Shown: one piece after another, positions 9,647 through 23,167 of the stretch
Layout: every line of letters starts with the position of its first letter
Numbering within the stretch: the first letter of the stretch is position 1
Assembly (NCBI RefSeq): GCF_000287355.1
Contig: NC_018420.1
Location: forward strand, 124,001-188,000
Direction: 5' to 3'
Source of the DNA: a secondary endosymbiont of Heteropsylla cubana
GTDB lineage: Bacteria; Pseudomonadota; Gammaproteobacteria; Enterobacterales; Enterobacteriaceae
Length of the DNA stretch: 64,000 nt
Notes under the pieces: generated by a model
The model's database searches: none
Told to the model about the DNA's origin: nothing
Seen by the model: only the letters and a program-made list of their open reading frames with translations
Made by a program: the position numbers and the translations under genes

Positions 9647-10642
9647 TTTAAACAATATAAAAAAAACAAAAAAAAACAATTACCGAAAAAAAAAGAAGAA
9701 AAACAGGATATAAGTGCTAATACACAACAAATTAATTTAACAAAACAATGGCTATATGCCTGGTTAGATACATTAGTTGATATTTTACGTCAACCACTAG
9801 CAACATTATTAACAATAGTTAATATCACTATATTATTAACGTTAATTAATTTATCTTATATGACCTGGAAAAACATGAACGTATCGGATAAATCATGGCA
9901 TCCTAGACCAAAATTAACTGCTTATTTATATAAAGTTGTAAATGAAAATCAAGCAATAACATTACTTAGTGTTATTAAGAAAGAAAATGATATCGCTACA
10001 ATTACATATATTTCTAAAGAAGAAGCTATACAAGAATTCCGACAATGGTCTTGTTTTCCTGATTCTATGGAGACACTAGAAGAAAATCCACTCCCGGCAG
10101 TAATTATAATCACTCCAAAAATTAATATAAAAAACATAAAAAATATTAAGATACTACGTGATAAAATAGCTAAAATGGCAGGTATAGAAGAAGTAAAAAT
10201 AGAAGAAAATGGTTTTAGCAAATTAATATTGCTAAGCAACATTGTAATAAAAACATCTTTTATCGTTATCTCTCTTATCATATTTGTGATACTAATAATA
10301 ATTAAAAACAGTATATATAGTACTATATTTAAAAATCGCGATAAAATTTATCTCATGAAATTAATTGGCGCTACCGATAAGTTTATCTTACAACCCTTTA
10401 TTTGTAGAGGCGCATTATTAGGATTAATAGGAGCAAATTTATCCATTATTTCGTCTAAAATGATGTTAAATACTCTATTCGTGGCGCTAAAAGATACTTC
10501 GTTAATCTGTCATACTACCTGTTTTCTATATAAATTATCCTTATATGAAGCCATTTTCTTAATATCAATTTCAACACTGATCGGATCAGGAGTAGCTAGA
10601 TTAGCTGTAGCTCAATATTTACGTCGTGTTATTGTTAATTAA
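9636..10642 (+). CDS. ftsX: Cell-division permease FtsX, frameshifted near the start in A-runs
   Basis: Membrane partner of FtsE. The conserved part, including the first membrane segment (around 9786-9860), the periplasmic loop with LEENPLPAV and three C-terminal membrane segments, is open from 9647 to 10642 in the same frame as ftsE. The natural start ATG (9636-9638, overlapping ftsE as in E. coli) is in another frame and meets TAA at 9711-9713. Three runs of 8, 9 and 9 A (9659-9666, 9668-9676, 9686-9694) lie between. One extra A, or a -1 ribosomal slip, joins the frames into about 335 residues (E. coli 352). The first ATG in the long frame, at 9860, would remove the N-terminus and most of the first membrane segment. 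It is either rescued by slippage or newly broken. Confidence 0.85.
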
Positions 10643-10945
10643 CATTTTATGTAGCTGGTTTAACTAATCTAACTTTTTGACTATTATATGCTGTATATTT
10701 TTAATATTATAAATTTTATAATTAAAAATTTAATAAAAATATTAATAACTATTACTAACCATAATTAGTAATTAAATATAGTTTATATTTATATATCAAA
10801 TTATCAATAATTATTGACAAAACAAAATTTTATTTTTTATTGTAGCATAAGGAGATGTATTGATTTTTTCATCAAAAAATTAAAATCAATCAGAAATTAA
10901 TAATACATTAAACAATGCAATAAAATTGCAATCTAACTTCTTTCG
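10643..10945. other. Region after ftsX where rpoH would be expected
   Basis: In enterobacteria rpoH follows ftsX. Only about 300 bases separate ftsX from the convergent rpmG here, so rpoH is absent from this site. The region holds a possible old promoter and ribosome-binding site (see next entry) but no open frame. Confidence 0.6.
10814..10862 (+). promoter_or_regulatory. Possible vestigial promoter plus ribosome-binding site
   Basis: A consensus TTGACA (10814-10819) is followed 18 bases later by TATTGT (4 of 6 to the -10 consensus), then by AAGGAG (10849-10854) and a TTG codon whose frame stops after seven codons. This looks like the 5' remains of a lost gene at the usual rpoH position. Chance matches to -35/-10 sites are common in DNA of this composition. 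Confidence 0.25.
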
Positions 10946-11113
10946 TTATTTAATTTTAGCTTCTTTGTAAAATATATGCTTACGCACTACTGGATCAAAT
11001 TTCCGCAGTTCTATTTTTTCAGGTTTATTACGTTTATTTTTAGTGGTAGTATAAAAATGTCCTGTTCCAGCAGAAGAAACTAGTTTTATTTTTTCGCGAA
11101 TACTCTTAGCCAT
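10946..11113 (-). CDS. rpmG: 50S ribosomal protein L33
   Basis: Small zinc-free L33 of the large ribosomal subunit, 55 residues, the same length as in E. coli and nearly identical to it: it opens [18 protein letters not shown] and ends [12 protein letters not shown] precedes the ATG at a good distance. It lies 16 bases after rpmB on the same strand, the conserved rpmB-rpmG operon. The usual downstream neighbours mutM and coaD are missing here; coaD is at 44 kb. Confidence 0.97.
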   Translation of the reverse strand: MAKSIREKIKLVSSAGTGHFYTTTKNKRNKPEKIELRKFDPVVRKHIFYKEAKIK

Positions 11114-11129
11114 GATTTAACCTTTTATT

Positions 11130-11375
11130 CTAAATAATACTACTCGCTTTTTTACGAAAACCGCGATTAACTATAACATTTTCAATACCTTTCTTATCAA
11201 TTAAACGAAGACCCTTGGCAGACACCCGTAATTTAATAAAACGTTTTTCATGTTCTAACCAAAAACGATGAATGTGCAGATTTGGAAAAAAACGACGTTT
11301 TGTCGCATTCATTGCATGAGAACGCTTATTTCCACTCATCGGACGCTTTCCTGTCACTTGACAAATTCTAGACAT
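11130..11375 (-). CDS. rpmB: 50S ribosomal protein L28
   Basis: Large-subunit protein of 81 residues (78 in E. coli). It opens [20 protein letters not shown] and keeps the RRFFPNLH and [20 protein letters not shown] segments. The C-terminus ([12 protein letters not shown]) differs from E. coli and is three residues longer, perhaps after a late frame change or stop loss. First gene of the rpmB-rpmG pair. Confidence 0.97.
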   Translation of the reverse strand: MSRICQVTGKRPMSGNKRSHAMNATKRRFFPNLHIHRFWLEHEKRFIKLRVSAKGLRLIDKKGIENVIVNRGFRKKASSII

Positions 11376-14300
11376 TTATATGTATTCCAAAAAAAAATTA
11401 ATGTAAACATTATTAATTATAGTGATTTTTGATAATAACTAAATTTCATATGAATATCTTGATCATAGATAAGAGATATTATTAAAAAAATATAGACTCT
11501 ACTTAAGCTTCAATAATAAAAAACACAAAAAAACTAAACTAATTAATAAATACAAAAAGTATACAAAAAAAAATGAATGTTATTTAGATATTTCTAAAAA
11601 ATATTTTTAATAAGTGTTAAAAATAACTGATATGAAGCATTACTAGTTTCATAGTAGCACTTAAACTTTATAATAGTTAGCTTAAATGATTGTTTTAATA
11701 AATATTTAAAAAAATGATTAAAAAATATTTTTAATGTTTATAATTTATATTTTTTATTTTCGATATTTATTGTCAATAAGTGATTATGTAAATCAGTAAT
11801 TTAATTATTTAAAGATACTGTAATATTTACTCCGTGCCACTAAACTAATTTTTTATTTTAAAATGTAGATTGCTATATAAAGAATTATATGTCCTTATAT
11901 GATTGATCTGAAATCTACTTATAGTATTACCTAAAAATATAAAATATGCAATATAGATAACAACACAAAACCATAAAAAGCATATAATATAGATCTTTAA
12001 TTTTACATGTACGAACACCTTTCTTAATCTATTTTTTATTGTTATAATTAGTACAGAAAATTCTACACTTTAATATCATATTTAGCATGATACTACAACA
12101 TTCTAGATAACACCTTATCAAATAACGCTGGTAATAACTCTAAATCTTAGAGTAATACTACACTATCTTGATCAATATTTTTTTACAGAAAAAAACAATA
12201 ATTTTTAATATAATATGTAAAAAATTTTAAATTTTTAAAAATAATTGCTTAAAATAGATATTTAATAAATAAAATATCTATTTTTGAAAATATTAATTTA
12301 GAGTAAACTCTAATCATGCACCAGAATGTTATAAGCAGAGCACAGAAAATTCTAAAGAAACATGCTTAATGTAACTTTGTAGCTAAAACTCCACATAATA
12401 TTCACTACTTATTATCAATATATTTAAAATTAAATAATTTTCTCTGTTTTAATATTAATAAAATTTTTTTATAATTACTAATTTTATAGTTATTAAAGTG
12501 GATAACTTATTAATAGAATTGTTAAGCTATATAATGATAAATTCAACTTATATATGAATTCTAAATTTATTAAAATATGCCTCTTTATTATAACTACAAT
12601 TACATTTTAACAATTCTAATGTATCAATATCTATTTTAAGGAATCCAAAACAATGAATTTTTACCGATATATTAATAAAGGACAACTCTAGAATAAGGGG
12701 TGGAAAGTAAATAATAATACGATAAATATCGAACCTAATTCCTTGAATAAAAATTTTCCATATTGGTAGAGTCCTGACCCAAAAGTAGGAATATATCACG
12801 TTTAATCCGCAATTTTACACTACAAATAATTTTAAAATTTCTATAAAAGAAAATAAATATTTTGTGTTTGCTTTAAATATAAATTACTATAGCAAAATAA
12901 AATACACATGAACTTTACTGATTAATATTTTTTATTCTATATACATATATAAACATAACGATAAAATATACTAATTATTAGTATAATAATTAAAAGATAA
13001 AGTTTATAAATTAATGACAAAATTATCAAAATAAATGCTAAAAATTCAACTTAAATCGCATGTAATCTTCTACACTTGACGACAAAATTGAATAAAAAAC
13101 ACATATCCAAACATATAAATAAAAAAATGAATTATTATTCAACCATTTCTATTGACCCAACCGAAATAATATTTTCGAAATACATAACTTCGCAATCCCG
13201 CACCTAACGATCTTCCGTTATTAAATAAAACTTATACTACTCTTGTTAAAGACAGATAAACTTTAGTATTTTTTATCAGAACTTTTCTAACGAAATATCA
13301 AAAAAATTTTATACATAAAAATCAGAATTATCCAAAAATGTATTTTCTAAATTCAATGTTGAAAAATATAAATCTAAAAAAAATAATAACGAAAAATTTA
13401 TGTAGAACTGACAGGTACTAAATCTTTAGAAAAAAATATTAAGTTTATTCATAAAATCTGCCACTACCTAATAAACAAGAAAATTAAAAAAAATTACGAT
13501 ATCATGCATATAATTCTTTTTAAATACTATTTAACCTTAAATTGAGAAACTTATTAGCACATACATCTCCACCGCTAACTAAGATTGACAATTTTCTATA
13601 AAATCGACGTAAATTTCATTCAAAATAATTTAATTAAAAATTGATATAAATCAATAATAAAACCTACATATACTGTTTTATTGTTGATAGCAACAAAAAA
13701 AAACAAAACTACGCAGCTACATCACGATAATCTATTATATGCAATATTTTTTTTCTAAATTATAGATATGTATATTTTATATAAAAATATCGATGAAGAA
13801 TTTTGTATTTAATTGTTTAGATAAAGCAAAACAGTTCAATTACATTCGATAAAAACACTCATTTGCCAAGCATAAATCAGAAAATAATTCCGCAAGAAAA
13901 GATATAGCTTCGATAGAAGCTAAAGGTAATATAGATATCTTTCAATAAAAATAAATTATTATATCTTTTTCTAAAAGCTAGATTAAGTTACTTATCAGAA
14001 TTAAATGAATTGTAAATTACTCTAGCAATCAACCTCTATCCTCAGAAATATATAAACAGTATTATCGTATTTTCTTTAATATTTATATACCACTACTCAT
14101 AGTAAAATTTTACCCATTTTACAATATATAAGATTTTTTTAAAGAAACCACTTTAACTACCCTTGGATAAGTGCAGCTACAATCTAACTATATAAAAAGT
14201 TTTTGATATATCAAATATTACATGATTATATTAATATATATGATTAAAGATCATATCTTTGATACTTATTAATAAGTAATTATATATACGAGACAACAAA

Positions 14301-17300
14301 ATACATGAATAAATTTACCAATACCTCTATCAAAAAAAATTTCTTATCAACTTGATATACATATTGAGCAACCCTGCCGACTTTATGCTTTATATCTTTC
14401 TATTTTTTTATTTTCATACAGAAGAGTACTGAAGCACTTAAAAAAAACTAATCAATATTTGTTTAATCTAATAAAAATTTAATATTACGTCAATTATCTA
14501 CAAAAAATTTTTTTTGCATAAGTTTTAATAAGAACATTGAATGCTATTCAAGATCATTAATACTATGTTCAAATAAAATAATAGTTAAGAAGACATAGGA
14601 AAAATTTTATCCAGAAAATTTCTTAAAAAATAGACATTCAAATTTATGAAATATGAATATAAAAATTAAATTTAATTATCATTTTTCGAATGAAACTGTC
14701 CTGAAATTATTATATACAAAGCTCAATAATAACAAAGATGAGAATGAAAGATTTGTTGAAATTCAAAAAAACTTTTTTTTCTACATAGAAAATCCAATTG
14801 ATTGTTTATATTTACTCTATATATAATATATTATTTCTATAATAATTATAGTGATTAATATAAAATATAATTTATAAAGCTACTATTAACCTTTGTAAAA
14901 AAGATAAAAAATCTAACTATTCCAAGCAATAAAGTTAATTGTACATCCTGTGTCATACATTAAAAAAAAAGAAAATTACTTTCAAAAAAAAAAATACATA
15001 ACTATATTTAAGCATTAAAAATTAATACTCTTCCATATTTTTTTTGCTCATCTAATTAAATAATTAAAAATATATCCTATTAGTTATCAATGACATCCTG
15101 TTTCTTTTGTTTACAAACAAATTCTATCTTACGATTTTGACAAGTAAACATTAAATATAATTCATGTATATATGTTATTCAGCATTACCAATTTAATATC
15201 AAAATAAAAAATCTCATATATTTTTTTTCAAAATCAACACAAAGATTCCAAATAAACACCTCTTTTAAACCTCTTTTGCATACAAAGAGAAATAACTCCT
15301 TTAAGAAAAATACTTATCATTATCCTGTTACTCCTAATACCAAGACCCTTATTTCCCCGCAATTAATTAACTGATAATTTTACTATAACTGATGAACAAT
15401 AAAAGCTTTTAAGAAACAACGTTCTATTTTGAAGATCGGATAGAATTAAGAACCATCAAAATCCAAAATAAATTATCAATGACACGAAATTTTCTCTATA
15501 AGTTGACATCTTATAATTAAACTAATCGGTTGTTTAAATTTTGTAATATATCAAACATTTCTTCTGATCAAAACAACCCAAAAGATTTATATCTCTTCTT
15601 AATGCAAATTAAATAATAAAAAGTTAATTTTTAATAAATCAAAAAAAATATATTCACTAGTGACGCAACAATTTACTAACTTGTATTTAATACAGATTAT
15701 CTAACTTTATATTTAAAGTGAATACATTTATAATATACGCCTTCCAGATGTTGTCTGATAATGTATGATTGATACTAATACATCGCATTAAATTTTAAAA
15801 AAATTATATTTGATAGATACCTATTAATATTTTTTTATATGATAATATCATATTGTTCAATTTTTATTAAAAAATCTAGATTTAGATAGAATCTATGATA
15901 AAAAATTACTGTTATTCTACAACTATCACTAAATAATTTGATACAATAACTATTGTTTTTTCCTAAAAACTAATTTTTAAAATATTTATATATGAGTAAA
16001 TATTTATAATAAAAGAATTTATAATTAATGAAATCTAAAATAATATTTTACTGAAATTATCTATATTTTTTAACATACAGCAATGCTAATAACGATTAGA
16101 CTTACAATTAAACTTTCTTGAATATACTTTTATTCTAAACTTTTTAAATTATTCTACAATCTTATAGAGTTTATTTTCTACCGACACTTTTCAACATTTA
16201 TTCAATTTAATCACATGACATGTAATTAACGACAATTAATTTTTTATTTCAATCTGACTATTTTCTTGAGTATTAATGATCAATTAATTTATGTTGAATC
16301 ATTTTATATTGAATCATTTTTAGATATATAAAAATAAAAACCTAATTCACTTTTTTCGAAAAGAACAACGATTATAATATATTATTATAAAATAGACATT
16401 TATAGCTTCTATCTATAGATATAAAAAACTAGGTAATGTTATAGATTTTTCTTTATGAGTCATATATTATAATAATTATTATAAAACATTATATTTTATC
16501 AGTACAAAATCTATTCATATTTTAATTATTAAAATAAATTTAAAATAAAAACAATCTACTTATACATCGTTTTAAATCTATATGATTTTTTTTATAAACA
16601 ACCTCAACGAATCAAAATTTCTAAAATATTGATAATATTTAAATATTATACTTAACTATCTCTCTAATTAGTTAAGAAGCTCTCTTATAAATTTTTCTAA
16701 AAAAAACAACACACCTATTTTTATCTAAAGATAGATATTTAATTCCGTATATGTAATAAAAAAATAAACTAAATATAATTTAAATTAACATAAAAACCAT
16801 AAACGCAATTAAATTACAAATTTTAGGATTAAGGCAAAAAAAAGATTTCAAAACTCAAGATAACTAATTAATAATTATAATTGTTGAATAAACAATATAT
16901 AAATATAAAATATATACCAGAAAAGATATTATAATATATGCGAATATTTAATCTAAATGATTATTTCTTGCTAACTCTGACTTATTCTAACTATATATCC
17001 ATTTTTATAAATTAAACTTACGAAATAGGCAATTTTATTCAAAATAGCGCAAAACTATAAAAACGTTTTTTTACAATCAGCTAATAAAAAAATAAAAAAA
17101 AAGATTACCTTTTTATGAGAAAAAAATTTCTTTTCATTATACACAGATCAATTTTTATATAAAATCTCTATAATTAATATATTCAAAAACAAATAGTATT
17201 TATATAAAAAAGACAACTAACTATAAACATCTATATCTACCTTCCTCTCTTACACCAATAAATAAAACCATATTAACAATCACAACTATTAATAAAAAAA

Positions 17301-19132
17301 TCTTATTAAAAAACGCCATTAGCAAACTAACATGTTTTTAATAATTATTCTATTTAATAAAATTTTTTTCTTTTTTTTAAATTTATTTAGTAAATACTAT
17401 ATTGTATTATCAAAGCAATTGTAAATGCCTCGCTTTACATTAGAAATGTAATAAACAATTAATTATTTAAAAAAAATATTATATCTCAATCTTCACAATG
17501 CGCATCATTAACAACTTATAGTAGAACACCTAAAATAAATTGTAATTTTGAAAAAAAATGTATTCAGTAGCACTGATTAACTTCTGATCTAATAGAGGAT
17601 CAAGAATTATGCTAGAATTTCCTAGAAATACAAATATAGTAAAACTTATAACAATAACTATTATAAAATTACATTATTTTAACCATGTTTTATAAGGGGA
17701 TGATTTATAGAACAGAAACAGTTGATATCAAAAATACTCTAGCTACTATACTTAACCTACTAATTGTTTTGTTATTTTACATCCTCAACATAAAAGATAA
17801 CTATTTTTTTTAAAACCTCCCGTAAGAAAAAAAGTCTTATATTGGTACAATGAAACAGTTTACTCATTCTCAGGTTATTACAAATAAATAAATTACTGAA
17901 TAGTTAGTTAACTGTCCAGTTAATATCAGACGGGAAATATTTATCAAAAACAATCAACTACGCCTGTTAAATGAACAACCTCTAATATAAAACAACCAAA
18001 AACATATTGTCTATCCACATTTAAAAAGTAACATCTATCCATATTAAAAATCAAAATTCTAAAAACAGTCACTAACAAAATAAAAAATAAGTTCAAGACC
18101 CTTATTCAACTACCATAATCCAAACCACTGACCTTCATACAGGGATATAGAAAAGAAGATCAATTTTAATCTAAAAGATTTTTTATCCTGATTACTTTCA
18201 TTTCAATGCAGATATTATACAAATACTATTATTAAAAAAAACGATTATCATCTTTATTAAAGTATCAAAGGCTATCCTGCTAAATCAATTGGAAAAATTT
18301 TTCTTTTATTTCAGCATCAAGAATAAACTACTCATTTATCTTGCTAAATCAACGATTCTAGCGATAAAGAATTTTCGTGCAACAAGACTGAGTCTAGAAA
18401 TCACTCAAGGTGCTTTTAATTAAAAAATTTACTACTCCGTTAGAAACAAAAATTATAAAACTAAAACCATTAAACTCTACTTTTCGTAGAATTAATGAAT
18501 ATGTTAAATCTACTAATTTACAACCACTAAATTATATAGAAACACATAATGGACTAATTAATTTTATAAAAAATTAACTTTAAATTTAAAAGCTATATTA
18601 AAATTCTTAGATAATCACGCTTATTACAGAAGTTGCAGCTAATTTAGATAAAATGTCTCCTTACGCAAAGAAGCATCTTATTGGATGTAATCCAAAAACA
18701 TTAATTTCGATAAATATCAAAAAAAACTAGATTCATCGTTTATACTAAACAATTATAAATAATCGATTTTTACCGCAAAGACTTAAAGGTTATCTACCTT
18801 GCTAATTTGACAACAACAAATCAATAATGTTCAACTTTCCTTGTATAGATACCCTAAATTTATCATTCAATGATCTTTAATAACTTGATTATACTTAATA
18901 TAATATTTTACCAAAATATTACATCTAGAGAATAATAGAATAAACAATATTGTCTGTTTATTAACATACAATGTTAGCGACAAATTAGTATATTTAAAAT
19001 GTGTGCAAACAATTTTATCAATTCCAATTTAAAGTAAATAGTTGATAACTTTTATTCATACAATAAAACTATCATCACCTAAAAGTGAAATTTATATTTC
19101 AAATCGCAGTTAATAAAAAAAAAGGAATAAAT
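11376..19132. other. 7.7-kb gene desert
   Basis: The longest gene-free stretch in the window. I find no open frame with a recognisable product, no tRNA and no mobile element. Composition is very A+T-rich, with many homopolymers. A minus-strand frame at 12548-12799 (83 codons, IQGIRFDIYRII) and a more mixed-composition patch at about 17690-18860 may be fossils of genes, but I cannot assign them. There are small repeats, for example TTGAATCATTTT twice near 16295-16320 and an 18-bp palindrome at 16467-16484. Confidence 0.6.
16467..16484. repeat. 18-bp all-A/T palindrome
   Basis: TTATAATAATTATTATAA is its own reverse complement. It lies inside the gene desert. In DNA this A+T-rich it may well be chance. 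Confidence 0.5.
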
Positions 19133-19843
19133 ATGACTTTAGAAGATTGGAAAAGCTGTTTTGAAGCATATCTAGAACAATATTTCCTAGAAGGTGATAA
19201 AGCACATGATATTGCTCATTTTAATAGAGTTTGGAAAACAGCCTATAAAATAATGCAGTTTACTGATGCTGATGAAAAAACTGTATTAACAGCTTGTTAT
19301 TTTCATGATATTGTCAATTTACCTAAAAATCATCCTGATCGTCATTTAGCTTCGCGTCGAGCCGCAATTCGTGCTCGAAAAATTCTTGCTGAACATTTTC
19401 CGAGTTTCCCTGCCAAGCTTTATGATGGAGTAACACATGCGATCGAGGCGCATAGCTTTAGTGCTGGCATTGATCCAAAAACCCTAGAAGCCAAAATTGT
19501 TCAAGACGCGGATCGATTAGAATCTTTAGGAGCGATAGGATTAGCACGTTTGTTTCATGTAGGAGGCCAACTAGGACGAAGTTTATTTCATATAGAAGAT
19601 CCTCTAGCACAACATAGATATTTAGATGACCTTAATTATACTTTTGATCATTTTCAAACCAAATTACTAACATTACCTAATAGAATGCAAACAGAAAAAG
19701 GAAAAAAAATGGCACATCATAATATTAACTATCTTATAACATTTATGAGCAAACTCTGCGCAGAATTAAGAGGAGAATATTATCAGCTAGATAAAGGAGC
19801 ACTAGAAAAATTTAGTCTGAACAAAGAAATATATTATAAGTAA
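19133..19843 (+). CDS. yedJ: HD-domain metal-dependent phosphohydrolase, YedJ family
   Basis: From the ATG at 19133 the protein has 236 residues and follows E. coli YedJ (about 231) along its length. The HD-type metal ligands are visible as DKAHDIAHF (22-30), YFHDI with His58-Asp59, and Asp125 in VQDADRLESLGAIGLAR. Later segments DHFQTKLL and MQT..GK match too. AAAGGA sits just before this ATG. An in-frame ATG at 19085 would add 16 residues without homology, so I start at 19133. The substrate of YedJ is not established; HD proteins usually hydrolyse phosphoesters. The gene stands alone beside the 7.7-kb desert, and its clean conservation suggests that it is under selection. Confidence 0.9.
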   Translation: MTLEDWKSCFEAYLEQYFLEGDKAHDIAHFNRVWKTAYKIMQFTDADEKTVLTACYFHDIVNLPKNHPDRHLASRRAAIRARKILAEHFPSFPAKLYDGVTHAIEAHSFSAGIDPKTLEAKIVQDADRLESLGAIGLARLFHVGGQLGRSLFHIEDPLAQHRYLDDLNYTFDHFQTKLLTLPNRMQTEKGKKMAHHNINYLITFMSKLCAELRGEYYQLDKGALEKFSLNKEIYYK

Positions 19844-21234
19844 TAACTTATCAAATATTTATATGCACAATTGACATTGGTTAAAAATTTTCTAAACTCT
19901 TGTAAAGAGAGTGTTTTTATATGCTTAAAAGTAATAATAAATAAATATAATGTTTATATATTTAATAATAAAAACAAATCGTTTTAATCGAACCACATTT
20001 CCTAGATATTGTTTCAATGCCCAGTAACTAAAAATATAGAAAAATTATTCTTTTTCATCCATTTTTTAAATAAAGAATCTCACGCAATTATCTATAGTTA
20101 TACTATCATCTCTTTAATATTAAATATTTATTTACATTGAATTTCATTCAAAAGCAAATATTGCAAAAATTTTTATATCCTAGGAAAAACTATTTTAATT
20201 TTCTTATAAACATGTTCTATAAAACCTAATTACTAATATAATAATCAGAAACGGTTATTTCATACATTAAAATCCCTACCTCTATATACAACTTTTTGAA
20301 AAGTTACAGTTTGATTGTAAAATATCTCTCTAATTTTTAAAAAACTTATATAAAAAGATATAAATCTTAATTGTAAAATTAATAACATCAAGTTTTTTAA
20401 TAAAACACCGTCTTGTAATTATCTTATATTATTGCTCAATGCAATATCATTTTATTTTTTTATAAAAAACAGCATTAAGAATTAAAAATTCTTAACTGTT
20501 ATGAAATATTTTTAAGATAATAATAAAATATATTTATATTATACAGAAAGTTTTAATAAATATTATTAAATAATAAAAGTACTATTTTATACATTTAAAT
20601 TTAATATAAGAACCGACTTATATTCTTGTATATATCATATACTAAATTAGTATATGATATATTATATATAAACTACTTAATTTTAAAAAATTTTTTCTTA
20701 TAAAGAAAGTCTATACAATCTTTAAAATATACTGATATTTCTATTGTAAAACAATTACTTATCGTTTTAATGTACATACTTGTTTATATAAATCTATATA
20801 GTTATTTATAAAATAAATATTAAATTGAATATCTAAATATTAAATCTTTATTGATTTATTAAAATTAAAATACAAACTAAGACTTCGTTTTATTAAAAAA
20901 TATAAATCTAATCTTAAAACAATAAAAACTTTAACAAAACATATGATATTATCATTTTATAATATAAAAAGATAAAAGAAATGATTACTTAATTAATCGA
21001 GTTAGTGTTTTAAAATAAAAAACATTAAAAATAGTAATATGAATTATCTAAAATTTAGTTAGACACTATTTTCTATTAATGATAAATAGTAGCATACTAA
21101 ATAAAAATTTATTCTAGAAACATAATTGAAATAAAAATAATTACATATATAAAATAAACTGTACTAACGTAATTAAATTAAGAACAATTTAATTTTGCTA
21201 ACTTTTACTTATCAAATAAAATACTAAAATGTAA
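19844..21234. other. Noncoding region between convergent yedJ and prs
   Basis: About 1.4 kb of A+T-rich DNA with no gene recognised. It holds the perfect 15-bp hairpin at 20630-20662, a plausible boundary between the two convergent genes. Confidence 0.6.
20630..20662. repeat. Perfect 15-bp hairpin between convergent genes
   Basis: Arms ATATATCATATACTA and its exact reverse complement flank a 3-base loop. It could work as a structure in transcripts from either side (yedJ ends about 790 bases upstream, prs ends about 570 bases downstream). There is no T-run, so terminator function is not shown. Confidence 0.7.
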
Positions 21235-22191
<957 letters not shown>

Positions 22192-22319
22192 TCACTCTTT
22201 AATGTCATATAAAAATGTTTTATTAAAAATGAAAAATATCATAAAATAGATAAATGATGCAAAATAATTTCAAATAGATAAAATATCGTTTTCTTTGTAG
22301 CTAAATTATTTTTTTCATC

Positions 22320-23167
22320 TTACCATAACGCACGATATAATGGAGAAACTTGTACACCTCGAGCAACGAATCCATGCATCCAGTCGGGAATCTTTGATAA
22401 AAGCTGATAGGCAGAAGCTTCATCATCAAATTCAGAAAACACACAAGAACCTGTTCCCGTAAGTCGACATGGTGCGTATTTTAATAGCCATAAAATATGC
22501 TTTTCAACAATGGAAAAACGTTTTCTTACAATTGGTTCACAATCATTATAAAAAGGTAAGCTCATGAGCTCAGAAAAAGAACGACGGGGTGAATCTCTTT
22601 TAAGCTCAGGATCGTTAAAAATAGATCGTGTTTCAATACCAATTGGCGGTACGGCGACAAAATACCACTTTTCAACAAAACTGGCCAATGTAAGTTGATC
22701 TCCAACCCCTTCCCCAAAAGCGGCTACACCACGTATAAATAACGGAACATCTGCCCCGAGAGAAAGACCCAGGTTTTCTAGAGTAGCTACATCTAAACCA
22801 CAGCACCATTGAACATTAAGCGCCACTAATATTGTAGCAGCGTTAGAAGATCCCCCTCCAAGACCACCTCCTATTGGTAATTTTTTTTTAATTCAATATC
22901 AGCCCCTGGCGCACTAGGATCACCTACTGACCAACAGTAATGTTGTAATAATTTTGCTGCGCGTATAATAAGATTATCTTTTTCTTCTATTCCGTCGATT
23001 GTATTTAATAAGCGAATACGGCTATCACAAGTAGGAGTAATAGTTATTAGATCGCTATAATCTAAAAAATAAAATAACGTTTGAAGAAAATGATACCCAT
23101 CAGCGCGACGACCGGTAATATACAGAAAAATATTCAACTTAGCTGGAGCTAACCACTGCTTTTTCAT
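22320..23167 (-). CDS. ispE: 4-(cytidine-5'-diphospho)-2-C-methylerythritol kinase, interrupted by a one-base frameshift
   Basis: GHMP kinase of the MEP isoprenoid pathway. Residues 1-93 (22889-23167) match Isp[20 protein letters not shown] with Lys10. A run of nine A on the coding strand (plus-strand T at 22881-22889) then throws the frame and a stop follows after three codons. Continuing in the shifted frame gives [16 protein letters not shown], the ATP-binding motif, and an intact second half to 22320, including LGADVPLF and [10 protein letters not shown]. Ten A would restore 282 residues (E. coli 283). No other lesion is visible. Its ATG overlaps the lolB stop as ATGA, so the two are coupled. 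It is either rescued by slippage or a very young pseudogene; annotation as two separate proteins would be misleading. Confidence 0.9.

Noticed and set aside
12548..12799. 83-codon minus-strand frame with IQGIRFDIYRII, somewhat like the N-terminal membrane part of sulfatase-type phosphotransferases
   Set aside because: The likeness is to one short motif only, there is no continuation up or downstream, and the composition is that of random A+T-rich DNA.
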